Notes: generated by a model not told the origin, from the sequence alone. A stretch of 32,360 nt of DNA from Paraglomus occultum (GCA_910592205.1 CAJVPJ010000243.1:1-32360), one strand, 5' to 3'. Positions 11,360 to 23,831 are shown, counted from the stretch's first letter. Numbers and translations are program-made.

Positions 11360-13193
11360 CCGCTACTGTAGTTGCTAAGCATTTTTTTTAATGCGTATTT
11401 CCGATTGTAAGCTGGCTATTAAACCTTTACTGACAGGCTGAAAACTTTTTCAAATAAATTAAGCTCTTGTTGTATTGGCTGACGTACGTTGCCGCGGTTA
11501 TTAACAGAATTGATCCACAGTATAAATATTTTTAATCAACTAATCTTAAACTCAATTGAAAGAAAATGGTTTTCAATCTCGCGTAGATTTAAAGTTATTT
11601 ATTCATAAATTTATCTTGATCGTGCTCATACAGGTACATGGTAATAACCATTATAATAATGTCGCTTCATCAAACCGTAGATAATAGGGCTGAATATAAC
11701 ACTATTCAACACAGTACACAATTATTGCGATTTGCATAGTTTTACTAGGAAATTCTGAAATGTGACAAGTAGTTTCAATTATCATTATTACCACACGAAT
11801 TATCTGGCAATGCTAGTTTAAGTCACTGCTTTTAGAGCAGGTTTAATTCCTTCTGAAGTTGCTTAACAACTAATAATTCATTAATAAATAAGCATAAGTA
11901 AGAAGACAACGTTACTTCAGTTTGTCGATTAAAGCTTCTGAATTTCTCACATGCTCTCCGAATGAGTGTAACATAATTTATATAGAACGAAATATATATA
12001 TGAACTGTTAAGCCGAATGGGTATGCTAAAAGATTTCTACGACATCATACGTCTTGAAATGGAACCTATCTTCACCATAAGGGTTTATTCTATAAAAATA
12101 ATCATATTTCTATATATATATTTTTTGACAATAAGGTTTTAACTCTATTTTTAACTCTATTTTTTACCTGATTATGTTTATAACTTCGTAACGTTTATTT
12201 ATGATTGAAACCTGTTTCCATAATAAGTTTTTACTGTTAATTATAGACCCTCGTTTACGAGGTTTCTGGTATAATTATTGGTTATTTTTTAATCTCGTTT
12301 CACAGTATAAACTTTATATAAACCATGTTGAGATATTAACTTGCTTATTATCACATGACTCATCTTTAATAAATAGCGTTTAAACAGTGTTTAATACCTC
12401 AACCGCAATTTCAGCTAACTAAAATGTTGGTAAATGTGCCTCGAGTTTAAAGTATAGTTGTAATCGCCGAAAATCGTATTTCTGTTGATGACGAATATTT
12501 ACTAAAGTATTGTCAAATTGAACTGTACTTTTTCGATAACACATCGATCGCAGCTTTATGTCAAGAATTACTTTGTATTTATGAGACTATTTTTAGACAA
12601 CCGAACTGAGACTTGCTATTAAATAATCAGATTGTTTTTAAGCGTTAAGCATTACATATAGAAATGAGCCGTCATATGGTTTTACCTGATCAACAACTTT
12701 ATACATAATGTAAACGTTTGCCAAATTAGATGCTTCAATTCTTGACGTTTTTTTTTGACACATGCGTTATTATATTAATATCTCATAATACGTACAGCGT
12801 TTTACGTTAATAAGGTTATATTCTAAAATCAGGCATCTTTTTTTGCATGATGATCCACAGGTTAATAACGCATCTCCGGTTTTCAAAATCATTGATCACA
12901 TATACGTAAAACAGGTAACGATGATGACAAAGGGCGGAGCTATTATTCTTTTTTTGTCCATCTTCTATCATTTTTAACCCGGAATTGGAGATGGTACAAA
13001 TTTATAAACTCACATGGTTTGACATGATCCGCTGTGACACGTCTCGGTATATTATTTACTAAATTGGAAATCTCTTCCAATACTAGGGTAAATTCAATAG
13101 TAATAAATAAAGCTTTCTGCGTAAAATTTGTCGACTATTTTTATCCGATCTTTACTGTACATAATCTCTATTGTCTTCAAAAGACGTAACAAA
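11360..13193. other. Non-coding flank upstream of the channel gene
   Basis: Strongly AT-rich, with no supported gene or RNA. The last 200 bp should hold the promoter of the channel gene at 13194, but I see no distinctive element. Confidence 0.5.
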
Positions 13194-16100
13194 ATGGCGA
13201 CACGGGACCACGAAATCATAGACATTGAAGAAATCTCGTTAGACGCGTCGGAAGAGCTACCTCATGGAGGAGGCCCAATCACAACATGTGCAATATCTCC
13301 ACACGGACAGTGCTTCGCGACTTACAGCGCCGAAACGGAATCTGTTGCTATATGGTCTATTGAACAAGGGAGAAACCACTTGGTTCAGTTATTCGAGACA
13401 TCAGTACAAGATAAGAAAAACAATGACCCGAGTTTGGCTGTTTCGGATGATCGATCCTTTATTTTTGATAATGGTATGCCTCCGTACACTTTTAACAAAC
13501 AAACAAACACACATATTAATATATATTTTATTTAATAATCTATTTTTTTTTTCGCTTTTGCAACTTTCGGACTCGTCTCTTTTAATCAACTCTTTAGCCA
13601 TTTATCCATGTAAACAATCCGAAAGTATAACGTTCGGATCGCCAACGCAACTCCCAAAGTATTGTTTAAATACCCGATCTGCCGTCGTTAAAGCGTTTCT
13701 TCCCGGGGGCGATCTTGTCGTCGTTACGACGACAAAACACGGAGATATCAGATTGTATCGATTTGCGAGTTATATTCGTAAATGGGTGATAAAAGACTTG
13801 TGGACACTCGACAGGACGCAACAAAAGTGTAACACGAATGTATCACCCAAGCGATTTAAATACTTTGTAGTTAAAGACAGATTGATCTGCCAGTATGACG
13901 GTCATTTGGTTCAGTGGGATATTAATCACGCTAAAATTGAAGTACAGCATTTTTGCGACGATATTGTCATGTCAGCTATGGACATTATGGCAGACGTAAA
14001 GAAAGTTTTGGTTGCCGTGGATTCAACCAACACGCTGTCTGCTTTAGTAACTGGAGATTGTAACGCTCAAAATCTGACCGTATCGTGGATCGATACTGAA
14101 TTGCCTTTAGACACCGTCTATATTAAACTGAGAGAGGAGGAAGTGGTGATTGATGTAAATTTTATAGAACAAAATGGTAATAGAATTCTCGTGACGATTA
14201 CAAATATGGGCTCTGCTGTTCTGTGGAATCCGCATAATTTGACAGGCGATAAGAAAGAGAAACATGACGAGAGAGATGCTGGCAAACCGTTAGACATAAT
14301 AGATCTCAATGAATACGCCGTTGTAGATTCTTGGAAATCAGGGACAACTTTTGTCCTTCACCACAGCATTATGGTTGTACTGGACTATGGAAAACCCATT
14401 ACTATACCGCTCATTCAAAAGAGTTTTGAAAAGCACCAAAAATCTTTGCTTACTGTTCCAACATCTATTTTCATACGGACGCTTGTTACTAAATACTCAA
14501 AATTTGCGCCTCGGGAAAGAATTACAGAGATAGTGGGTTTGAAGGTGCGTTGGCATATTAAAAGGAATTTTGAAATCGCAGCATATCGCGATAAGGCAGA
14601 CATATTTCCGACCAAAACGTGTCGTCTATCGTATTTCGGTTCGGTTGCGGGTTGTACATTATCGGGTAACGATGACCTGGCAATCTTTTGTGATATAGGT
14701 GTGTGTATCCTTCATATAGCAGATGATGGAAATATCGAAATGAAGTATTTCTGGGATAATGACTTGAGATTTGACGAAGGATCCGGGGTTGAAATTGATG
14801 ACTTTATCAAGGCGGCCGAACGGAGACTTGGCGGTAATAACGCAACTTGGCCACCACCAAGTTTCAGGAGTATTTTGTGCCATAAAGACGAAACATTTGA
14901 TAGACAAGATCAAGAATGTCACAGACTTTTCCACAATCTGTATTTATCCATGGCCAGCCCTTTAAATATCGTATTTTACGGAAAGGAACTTTTGAACAGC
15001 ATGATTGATCAGGACGATGAATTCATGGTAGAAGAAGTACTTCGTACGTGCATGGACAAGTTTCACACCTACTCGGTGTCACATATTGGATACCTGGGGG
15101 TTTTGTGTTTATCGCTTCCACAGCTAAGCGAAAAGTTTTCCGATCAGACAATTCATTCACTACCAAAAACTATCATGACGATATATCCCAATTGCAGATT
15201 TGTCAACCGACTGCATCTTAGCCAAGATCACTTGTACGCATTTAATAACAAATTCGGCTGTCAGAGTTCTTTGAGTCGTTCAATTGATTTACCGTTGCGA
15301 TTGAAATTGCTAAAGCATGACGCAAAGCTGAGTTCAGGATTCAGAAAATTCCGGATAAGAATTTTGCAGACGTGGTTCAGATTTTTACTTTTCCTGAACA
15401 CTGTATTTTACGTTTGGCGCATGCCAGTGTGTGCATTCCGCAGGATTTTTCTTAGTCCAAAGAGACGATCAACTTTAACGTTAATGGTACCTTTACCCAA
15501 ATATTGCAGTTACCCTGAACAATACACTGTTTGGAAAGATATTCTCGATCCACCTGCAAGCCCTTTTATCGTAGGCACAAGAAACAAAAATTCCATGTTT
15601 TATCAAACATGGGAGTCTGAAGCTATAATTAATTTCAAGTGGAAATCTTTTGGTTTAAAATATCACTGTCTTATAACCGTTGCGTTTATCTCGTATTTTG
15701 CCTTATTCTCAATGGCAATAACGGATGGTCTGATTCCAGAGGACAGTAGAAAATTTTTCTTATTGATAACTGTTATTTTTGGTAGCTGGCATCATGTCAT
15801 GATATTGAGACAGCTTGTACATAAACGACTTGACTATATATTATCAATTTGGACTTGGATTGGTAGGTTAACACACAAAATTAATTTTACTACTCGTTTT
15901 TAAACATACACTAACTAATAATTAATTGTTCACAATATTATAAGACGTGGCCGCATATGGCATGCCTCTTGGTATTACATCGGTTTGGCTATCCGATGGT
16001 GCAATTCCGACATGGACAAGATCAATATCAGTCTTGATTTTTTGGCTAAAACTACTCATGCTGCTTAGACCGTTTGAATACTTTGGAATCTACATCGCAA

Positions 16101-17010
16101 TAATAATTGGCGTGGCAAGAGAGGTGTTTTCTTTCTTGATTGTGCTCGGCATAGTGGTCTTTGCTTATGCACATGCGTTTTTCATACTGTTAAAGCCAAA
16201 GTCAGGAACTTCACTAAGCACACCACCGATACATAATGATGACCCAAATAATCCATGGGCGCTGACTGATGAATTGATTCCAGTAGACGTTAATGGAACA
16301 GTTTCAAATACTAGTGTGATTATTGAGGTACCTGATCCCAACACAAATTTATTTATGAGAACTGATACAGCTCTCTGGGCCGCATTCCAAATTCTTACAG
16401 GTTAGTACGAAATCAAAATTGATTGGCGATTAAAAAACTTATTCTAACAGTATTTATATATATAACTTATAGGAGATACAAGTTCACTTTCTGGTTGGAA
16501 TGTATTGGATACCCCTGCAATTGCAGTACTCCTAGCGTCATTTTCCTTTTTCACGGTTATTTACCTTATGAATCTTTTTATTGGGTTGTTGTGCAATGCA
16601 ATTGAAGACTGCAATGAACGAGGAGCATATTTGGCTCAAAAGGCTGAGGTAAGATGACAAATGGTATACATATTTTAACCAGATAGGATTTTGACCGAGT
16701 TGACTATTTTATACAGGTACTAGCAGAAATTGAGTTGTATTACTTGTCCCCACGCCAAAGACGAGACAAGGCTTGGTTTCCTGATATAATGTAAGTAGAA
16801 AAATTTTATGTGCTAAGGGATTAGAATTTATAAGGACCAAATATTAACATTATTTTTTTTTTCTCAAACAGATATTATGAGGCCAGTGTCAATGAACTGC
16901 GAACGTTACTCGAAAAAAGTATTAAAAATAAACCTAAATTTTGGGAAAGTGCGCCAAAACACGCTAAACGGATAGCAAAAATTCTTAATCTTTCATTACC
17001 TCACAAATAG
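13194..17010 (+). CDS. WD40-like plus TRP-like ion channel (ion transport domain protein)
   Basis: Six exons: 13194-13473, 13598-15862, 15945-16400, 16473-16648, 16717-16790, 16872-17010, giving about 1129 residues; every junction keeps frame. The start MATRDHEIIDIEE is preceded by no better ATG. Residues 1 to about 600 contain repeated beta-propeller-like units: CAISPHGQCFATYS...VAIWSI, FLPGGDLVVVTTTKHGDIRL, ICQYDGHLVQWDI, ILVTITNMGSAVLWNP. From about residue 780 there are six hydrophobic helices: S1 780-800, S2 814-830, S3 847-865, S4 874-890 with basic residues, S5 897-930, S6 1016-1045. The pore loop LWAAFQILTGDTSSL lies near 991-1005. The order and the LTGD filter resemble TRP-type channels (PF00520). 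The cytosolic tail ends with EIELYYLSPRQRRD and a basic helix, in the place of a TRP helix. It is probably a cation channel of the plasma or an internal membrane. Ligand and ion are unknown. AATAAA lies at 17080. Confidence 0.85.
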
Positions 17011-17079
17011 TAATATAATGATTAATTAATAGATTAGTTTAGATGAAGTAATTTATCAACGTGCGTTACATAATTAGTA

Positions 17080-17085
17080 AATAAA
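17080..17085 (+). terminator. Polyadenylation signal of the channel gene
   Basis: AATAAA 70 bp after the stop codon of the channel gene; no competing signal lies closer. Confidence 0.4.
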
Positions 17086-17227
17086 TAGTAATATAATGTA
17101 TGTTGTGTTTAATGCGCATTACGTAAAAATAAAATAATATCAGCGGGTTTTTCTTTCTTGTAAATATTACGAGTAAAGTTGGGCTACTACTTACTGCCTT
17201 ATTGTATATTATTCGGGGCGGGAGGCA

Positions 17228-17335
17228 TTTATTTCACCGACAATTATTTCACCGACAGGTACATTTCACCGACAAAAACTACCAAAAAAGGATAATTTCA
17301 AAATAATGCTGGCGAAAATTTGTCGGCGAAATGAA
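17228..17335. repeat. Cluster of ATTTCACCGACA words with an inverted copy
   Basis: Three direct copies of atttcaccgaca start at 17231, 17246 and 17263. An inverted, slightly changed copy, tgtcggcgaaat, lies at 17321-17332. Read outward, the two ends resemble short terminal inverted repeats, so this may be a roughly 110 bp decayed MITE. A regulatory-site cluster downstream of the channel gene is less likely. Confidence 0.5.
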
Positions 17336-17799
17336 CCGGGCAGACTGCAACAAACCTGACAAAGTAAACATTTAATTGACTGCATGAGCTAAAAATGGTC
17401 AAATGGCTGGAGACATTTGTGCCCTATGTTTGAATTTATGATAATTTGGTGTCAAAATGAGGTAAACATTTTACTGGCAGACATTATGATCAAAAGATCA
17501 CGTGTTATGTGTACTACATTTTATACGCGTGCTCGTAGATTGACTTGTTGCGATAAATATCTGATAAATTAATACGCAATTATTTTAAACGGACGTGTAG
17601 TGAATGAAACATTATTGATTTTTTAAACGAAAGCCATTCCGACCAAAGATGGACTTGTATATAAAAAGTCTCAAACATATTAATATCCTTAATTCCAAGC
17701 AGGGAAAAACCCAAAACAGCTCCTTAATAAATATTATCACAAGGCAAGTAAATTTTTTGAAAATGTGGTCGAGAGTAAGTGTGTGACGGGAATTTCTTA

Positions 17800-17936
17800 G
17801 CCTACTCGGCGCTGGTCCATCGGAGCACAGGCAACCCGATACTCGGAAAGACGGTGTAGACCATCTCGGCCGCTTTGTTACTCTCAATGTCTGCTAATTT
17901 TTGATAAACCTCCTGCAACTGCCCATTTGCATCCTC
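17800..17936 (-). pseudogene. Decayed fragment of an ABC-F ATPase (GCN20/ABCF3-like)
   Basis: On the minus strand from 17936 a frame reads EDANGQLQEVYQKLADIESN, then KAAEMVYTVFPSIG and a TAG at about 17801. The stretch GQLQEVYQKLADIESNKA matches the helical segment that precedes the ABC signature motif in the ABC-F translation ATPases, where the usual continuation is KAE-RA..IL-GLGF. A frameshift near 17835 would continue as APMDQRRVG, similar to the residues before the family's FSGGWR motif, which is itself absent. There is no start, no Walker motif and no open continuation. It is likely the relic of a gene copy or retroposed exon. Recognition is from memory of the family. Confidence 0.5.
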
Positions 17937-18529
17937 TTAGTTTAAGTCTTTTAGCCTACCCGATGGGAAGAATATCGAATGGAATATTATTTAAAATATT
18001 GCTAATACATCAAATTGTCTAAACTGGGATGAAGCTCAATCTGATTTTGATGTCGCAAGACGATGGGAGAACGTGTGTAAGGCGTCCGGTCCTTCAATTT
18101 GCTTCCACCAAATTACAGATAGCGAGTGATTAATATTAACAATGAATTATTTAATGTTAATATCTCAAGGAGAACGGGTATTCAAGGAAAGGTAAAATGT
18201 TTTTTAATTAGTAGTTGATATCAGCAAAATAGTTTTATGCTGGCTTGTGTTTCTTCAGGAGTTGTATGATGAGATTACAAGTTTAAAGTTGTGATAGTCT
18301 CGATGTAAAACCCATAGCAAAGAAAAACGGGAAAATAAAAAGGTGCAGATGCATTTTCTTTAGTTAGAGGTCGTGTTTTGTGATTTTATTCTTTCATTAA
18401 CTGATCTCATATTTCCATAAAATTCGGATATAATATATAAAAAAGCCCCATCTTATGAACCCAAACCAGAATGATAGGTTAGAATCAGAGTTTGTGTTCA
18501 TTATTATCTGTTCTGTCTTCTAACATTAT
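17937..18529. other. Non-coding with a short coding-like fragment
   Basis: A plus-strand frame at 18001-18129 (42 codons, ...NWDEAQSDFDVARRWENVCK...) between two stops has protein-like composition, but no start or recognised family. It may be another relic next to the ABC-F fragment. The rest is AT-rich without recognisable content. Confidence 0.3.
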
Positions 18530-18863
18530 TACCGTATTTCTCTGACTCAAGTACCCCGGGTACTAATTCGGGGGGTACTTTGTATTTGATGTAGTAGTAG
18601 GGCACTATCTGATTGGTAGTGTACATATTAATATAACATGCTTGATATAACTAGTAATATTGATGGAGACGTTTATGAGGATGATATATTATACGAGAAT
18701 ATATGATAGATGACTATTAATATTGACAAATAAAATTAATATTAAGGAACACTTTGCATAAAATTATTTGTTTATAATACCCCGGGTATTTTACAAAATC
18801 AGGCCTCAAAACTGCCGAGGGGTATTTTGCTCGCGGGGGTACTTTAGTCAGAGAAATACGGTA
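18530..18863. mobile_element. 334-bp MITE with 28-bp terminal inverted repeats
   Basis: The left end (18530-18557) begins taccgtatttctctgactca and continues agtacccc. The right end (18836-18863) is its reverse complement with one mismatch in 28 (actaaag for actcaag). Flanks show ttat on both sides (18526-18529 and 18864-18867), a possible target-site duplication; a TA duplication also fits. A subterminal palindrome, taccccgggta, lies near 18551-18562 with a partner at 18778-18788. No transposase is encoded. The ends recall the accgtattt ends seen in some DNA transposon groups, but the superfamily is not settled. Confidence 0.8.
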
Positions 18864-20142
18864 TTATATGTTATTATGCGTGTAAAACAAAGTAATATAA
18901 ATAATAATAAAACTCAATAATTCGAATAATTTACTGGTAATGTTATTGTATCACTCTAAACCCGTATTATTAGTCAGATCGAAATCATACGACGTGGGAA
19001 AGTTATGCGCGTAAAAATTGTTGCAACGTTCGACAAAATTTTCTTGCTTGTCAAAATTTATCTTTATGAAGAAAACGTTTATTTCTATGTGGCATACCAA
19101 CCCAATTCCTAAACAAGAATGCAAATACGTGATTACATCCTACATTAACATGATGAATGTACGTACAAAATAAATTCACCATGGTTATGTTCATTAAGCA
19201 TATGTCTTTTACGTTATCTAATAGACGTTGTTCGTTCAGATATGTAGTGTTTCAAATAAATTACTTGCAAACTTTCGCGTGTGCTGTGGGTGTATGCGCG
19301 CTCTTCGGGATACCTCATGACAGAAAGTATACCAAACTTTGTAGCGTGCAAATTTGCCTAACTAATATTACAATTATCAAAGTGATGGAAGTTACCAAAA
19401 TTCAACTACACTAGTTTTTCGCCAGTGCGCTTACTTATGATGCTGATGTTTTCATTGGTACTTAACATGTTTAACATTTAGTAAAACCTTCCTGTTCTGA
19501 TTACTTGATATGGATGTCAGCTTTGAATGCATGTCGAGATTTTTGTGAATGACAGATTAACTAACGCTGATGATTAAACTCGTCTCGATGGGACTTCAGA
19601 TAGCGATGTATTACTTCAGACCGAACCACTGTCCATCATAATCTTGGACATTTTGTATCGAGTTCTTGAGCGTGCTCTTTGCCAGTGGCCCATGTTTACA
19701 CTTCCGTTGAAAACGGCACTACTACACTGCAGCATTGAATCGTTACACGGTATGTGTACAGTTCACCAAAATTATTTGCTTATGTTTATTGATACTACCA
19801 TAACAATACCATCGACTTTCCCTCTTTGTTCCTTTTAATGACGTGACATCAAAAAATGGGGTTTTATTTGGAACACAAATGTGTTCGCCAAGAAACTCAA
19901 TACTTTATATGGAATGTGAGACAAATAAAGCAGATAACTTTTAATTCGTACAATCTGTGAAGGTCACAAGCCTGCCCAAAATTTGACTTATCTAATTTTG
20001 TTGTGCTATCATCGTTCATATATAAATTGCACTTCCCGGCGTGTCTAACTGTCCTTTCGGTGCTTTGTTAATAAGGAAGTTATTCGTCCCCTCCCCGCAA
20101 TTACTGTGATAAGCACTTGCCTCTTCTTCGCACAAATTAAAC
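18864..20142. other. Mostly non-coding, promoter side of the PAP2 gene
   Basis: A plus-strand frame from 19575 to about 19838 (88 codons, ...LDILYRVLERALCQW...) is moderately protein-like, but has no recognised family and no conserved splice partner. A CT-rich, GC-richer patch at 20080-20130 precedes the PAP2 start and may be its core promoter. Nothing else is recognised. Confidence 0.35.
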
Positions 20143-21610
20143 ATGTTTCCGTTGTTTAAACTTAAAAAATCGTATTATCATGTTAATGCAAAGTCGAGGT
20201 TCATTTCGTCGCCTTTGAATGTCCCTTCAAGAACCAAAAGAGTTTGGATTGGACTCATATTTGATTGGTTATTAATTCTTGCAATGTTTGGTATATCGCA
20301 ATGGTGAGCATCTCTTGAAAGTCCCGAGAATTGGTTACCTGTCAAGGAAGGAAAGAAAGAAAGACCAATCCAGCTAATTTGACTTTACAACTACCTCCCA
20401 GGTTCTTTTTGGTGCCTAAACCACCGGTAGCCTATTTTCGCGTAGATGATGAGGATTATATGCGTCCTGAGATTCCCGAAATAATATCTTCCGGTGTCGC
20501 CGGTTTCTTGTCTGGGGGTGTTCCATTGATTATTTTACTTATCCTCCAAGTGTTGTTCTTTTGGAACAAATGGGATTTGTATCATATGGTCACTGGCCAT
20601 GCAACTAGTGTGGGTGAGTAGATATATGCGGACGCATTACTGGACTTTTATCATTATTAATCCTCATACTCAAATGTCTAAATCCTTGCAGCATTTTCCT
20701 TGGTGTTTACGTCACTATTTTGGATCACAGTTGGAAGTAAGAACCCAAACTTTTGACAGCATGCTATCTACTGTGGTCTTCTCTTTACTTTCCGAATGCA
20801 GTCCTAAACCATTTGTATTTTTTTTAGGTCATCTTGGATTGCGCCCATATTTTCTTACGAAATGTCAACCCGATGTGCACAGACTAAGCCCGGATATTAT
20901 TTATTATACAGCCGACATTTGTACGCAGCCATTGAAAAAGTTTGATTTCCAAGGATTTCCCAGCGGACATGCGTCAAATGCTTTTGCAGGATGGGTGTTC
21001 TTTGTCTTGTACTTGAATTCGAAATTGAAGGTAAGAAAGCGAATAGAAGAGGAATTGTGATGTGAAAAAAAATAGTATCGTAATATTATTATGGCGAATT
21101 CAGTGCTGCATTAAGCTGACTTTTGCCTTTTGTTTTCTTCTCAGCCATGGAACGGAACAGCGTACGTATGGAAGGTAAGAACGAGACTATTTTGTTTTTA
21201 AATCTGTACTTTCCTCATATCAACCGATGTTTGGTGTGGCCTTTGCCTGAAATCGTTCAACGGATCTAACTCTTCGTACATCGTCTATACACTTTTAGGG
21301 ACTAGTCCTCACCCTTCCTTTGGCTCTTGCCACATGGGTAGCTCTCACCCGTGTGCGCGACTTTCGTCATTTTCCTTTCCAAATAATCCTCGGCTCACTC
21401 ATCGGCATCGCTAGTGCAATCTTAAGTTATCGTCTAAACTTTGTCGTTTTCGGATGGTTCCTTGGCCCAGGAGATGGAAATGATCATATACCCGCGAGGT
21501 ATCAGTATTTGGCAGCAAAGAAGGATGTTCCGAATGCAAATGGAACTGGGAAAAGAGAAGTGGAAGAAGTCACACAGGCGCACAACCCTGCTGCCACGCA
21601 GATGGTATAA
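20143..21610 (+). CDS. PAP2 family membrane protein (lipid phosphate phosphatase-like)
   Basis: Six exons: 20143-20303, 20402-20613, 20692-20736, 20828-21030, 21145-21174, 21299-21610, giving 320 residues. It has about six hydrophobic segments, starting with IGLIFDWLLILAMFGISQW near residue 35. The order fits fungal diacylglycerol-pyrophosphate/lipid phosphate phosphatases (DPP1/LPP type), which remove phosphate from phosphatidate and related lipids in ER, vacuole or Golgi membranes. PSGH of motif C2 is intact (GFPSGHASNAF). Motif C1 is GLRPYFLTKC, but the lysine expected seven residues before the Arg is a Val in VGSHLGLRP. Motif C3 reads TRVRDFRHFPFQ; the nucleophilic His is present, but Ser is Thr and the relay Asp is Gln. 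Thus it may have altered activity, or exon 3 may be mis-modelled. The C-terminal 40 residues are polar. AATAAA is at 21792. Confidence 0.85.
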
Positions 21611-23831
21611 AAGAAACACGGTCGAGATTTTTATTTTTAATAGAGTATTGGTCAATAATACAGTACGAGGAAATACGCAATTCTTATACAAAACTTAATA
21701 GATGCTAGAATTTGTATTCTGATTCAATTATTACCTGGTAATTGATGCACGTATTGAGTGTGGGTAATAATTATATTGTAATGAATAACTTAATAAAACA
21801 AGTTGAAAATATGCAATCAAGTCCTTTAAAACCAGAGTTTACATTGAACAGGTGGTGAGAATTTATTGTAAATTAAAGATCGTATAAACATTGGGTATTA
21901 TTACTAAATAATCGATCCAGTCTTTATCATGCGGCAGCAAAACCTTGTTCAGGCGTATGTGATCACGTTTCTAAATTGCTTTAATATTAAGCAAGTCAAC
22001 ATCACGCAACGCAGTTGACATCATATCTTCTTCAAATCGATATCGTATGTTATTAGCAGAAAATAATTTACAAATGTAGTATATTTGTGAATACAGTATA
22101 TATTAATTTATCAAAACGTTAATTCACATATCAAGAATACGCGTAAACTGGCATTTCAAAAATGTCTTTAGCAAATTTTCTTTGGGCATATTTTGTTTAA
22201 TGATCATCACAGTTAGTGTAGAATAACCTTCGCATTTACATAAAATAGAGTCGATGTTTGTTCAATGAAAAGTATTTTACAAGTCATATTACTGTTTGTT
22301 TAAAACGACAGTATGATTAACAATTAGTGGAATAAACCAGACACGTTTAGAGCAAGTTTAAACTTTACTATACCTGCGCACAAAGCCCGTTTATTGAAAT
22401 TATGTAATAATCTTCTTTCAAGCATATTTTAGGTAAGCAACCATTCATACAATTTTCCAAAATCAGGCTTGGTAAGCTCGACATTTGGACGACAAGCTTA
22501 AGATAAGTGTTTGGAGTTTATATAGTTTGGTTACAATTTCATTGCTATGACGTTTTACAACAATGAACACCCGTGTTTATAATAAACCATAGTAAATTTA
22601 TAAAGTATTGGTTTTTTTGATTGGCATTTATAAAAGAGATCTTATGTCTCTGCGCAAATTTATGGTTCAATTGAATTTGTACAGAACCATCGAGTAACGA
22701 GTATGCGGTTATAATGTTATTGAAACTTTAATAAGAAAAAAACATAACGGTGGAATATTATCGTTCACGTGACCATATTCATCTTCGGCACATCGATTTA
22801 TGAATTTGGCTAATTCTGCTCGCGGCGTTATGAAATTGACATTAATTCTAATAACCCCGAAACGCAAAACATTTGGACCCGGTCACTGAGATTGGGTGAG
22901 AAAAATTGGTTAATGTCGAGTTAAAAGACCGAGAAAACAATACATGAGACAGTTTTTTATAATTTCGTGTTAGGCAGCTTTCGTTTTTTCTTGGGAAGCA
23001 GTCGCTTGATGGACACCTAACTGCTTTAGTCGATAGCACACATATACGGATAATTAGAACGTAATTACAATGCGTTCGTAAAAATTATATAGTTTGGTTC
23101 TCAAATCAAGAGCTTTGTGTAATTATTTTTCGAGTTCTTCCAATTCGTAGCTCATGCCTTTCTTTTTTTAACGGTTCACAATTATGACATCGAGGCATTA
23201 TCATTCGATTCATGAAAAATATTATTTTGTACTGTAATCACAGTGGCACAATTGAATTCGATTTTATTGGAATAAAATACTCTTTACCATTACATACAAA
23301 TTTAAATTCGCGTTGCAACGCGAGTAAGTTATAGTCACATTTATCCAGAAAAGTGTTCGGTAAATTTTAAAATCAGTTGCTCGTAAACCAATCTTTGAAC
23401 GTTTAAATCGATGACAAAAGTAAAGACTCTGTAATTTGTCTTTTAATTCACCACTTATAATTTTAAAGGAGAAATAAATACCAGCTGAATATGCTAACAT
23501 TTAATATTAAACAAGAAATACATACTAATAAGAGAACGTTTTATTACTAAAATCGCCATACACCTCCACTAATATAAATTTTGAAGTTTTTCATTAAGTA
23601 TCCCATTAATATTTTTTGTCTAAAATGTATGGAAATTTGATCTTTTTTTATAAAGACAAACATTTTGTTATTGTGTGCAAATATGACCCCCAAGGCCAAC
23701 AATTCGTTTGGGGGCCCAGTCGCTTTCATGATTGTCGACGGGAGTAAACGCTTTCACAAAGATGACAAGTCGGGTTATGCAGATTGTCCCTTTTGGTGGC
23801 TCTGACAGGCTGACCTTCGTGTTTGGATTTT
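21611..23831. other. 2.2 kb non-coding stretch
   Basis: AT-rich with no supported gene, RNA or clear repeat. A short palindromic pair, accccca and tgggggc (about 23685-23715), lies 120-150 bp upstream of the next gene and could be a binding site. The GC content rises from about 23680 toward that gene. Confidence 0.5.
21792..21797 (+). terminator. Polyadenylation signal of the PAP2 gene
   Basis: AATAAA 182 bp after the PAP2 stop codon. Confidence 0.3.

Noticed and set aside
17612-17887. 91-codon minus-strand open frame
   Set aside because: It is the shifted frame of the ABC-F relic followed by AT-rich sequence; no independent protein signal.
17760-17890. tRNA-like or 5S-like promoter boxes on the minus strand (gcggccgagatggtc ... 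cgggttgcc)
   Set aside because: No acceptor or T-stem pairing could be made and no GGTTCGANNCC box follows; the protein reading as an ABC-F relic explains it better.
19575-19838. 88-codon plus-strand open frame as a gene
   Set aside because: No family recognised; the opposite strand also reads partly open, and frames of this length occur by chance in the window.
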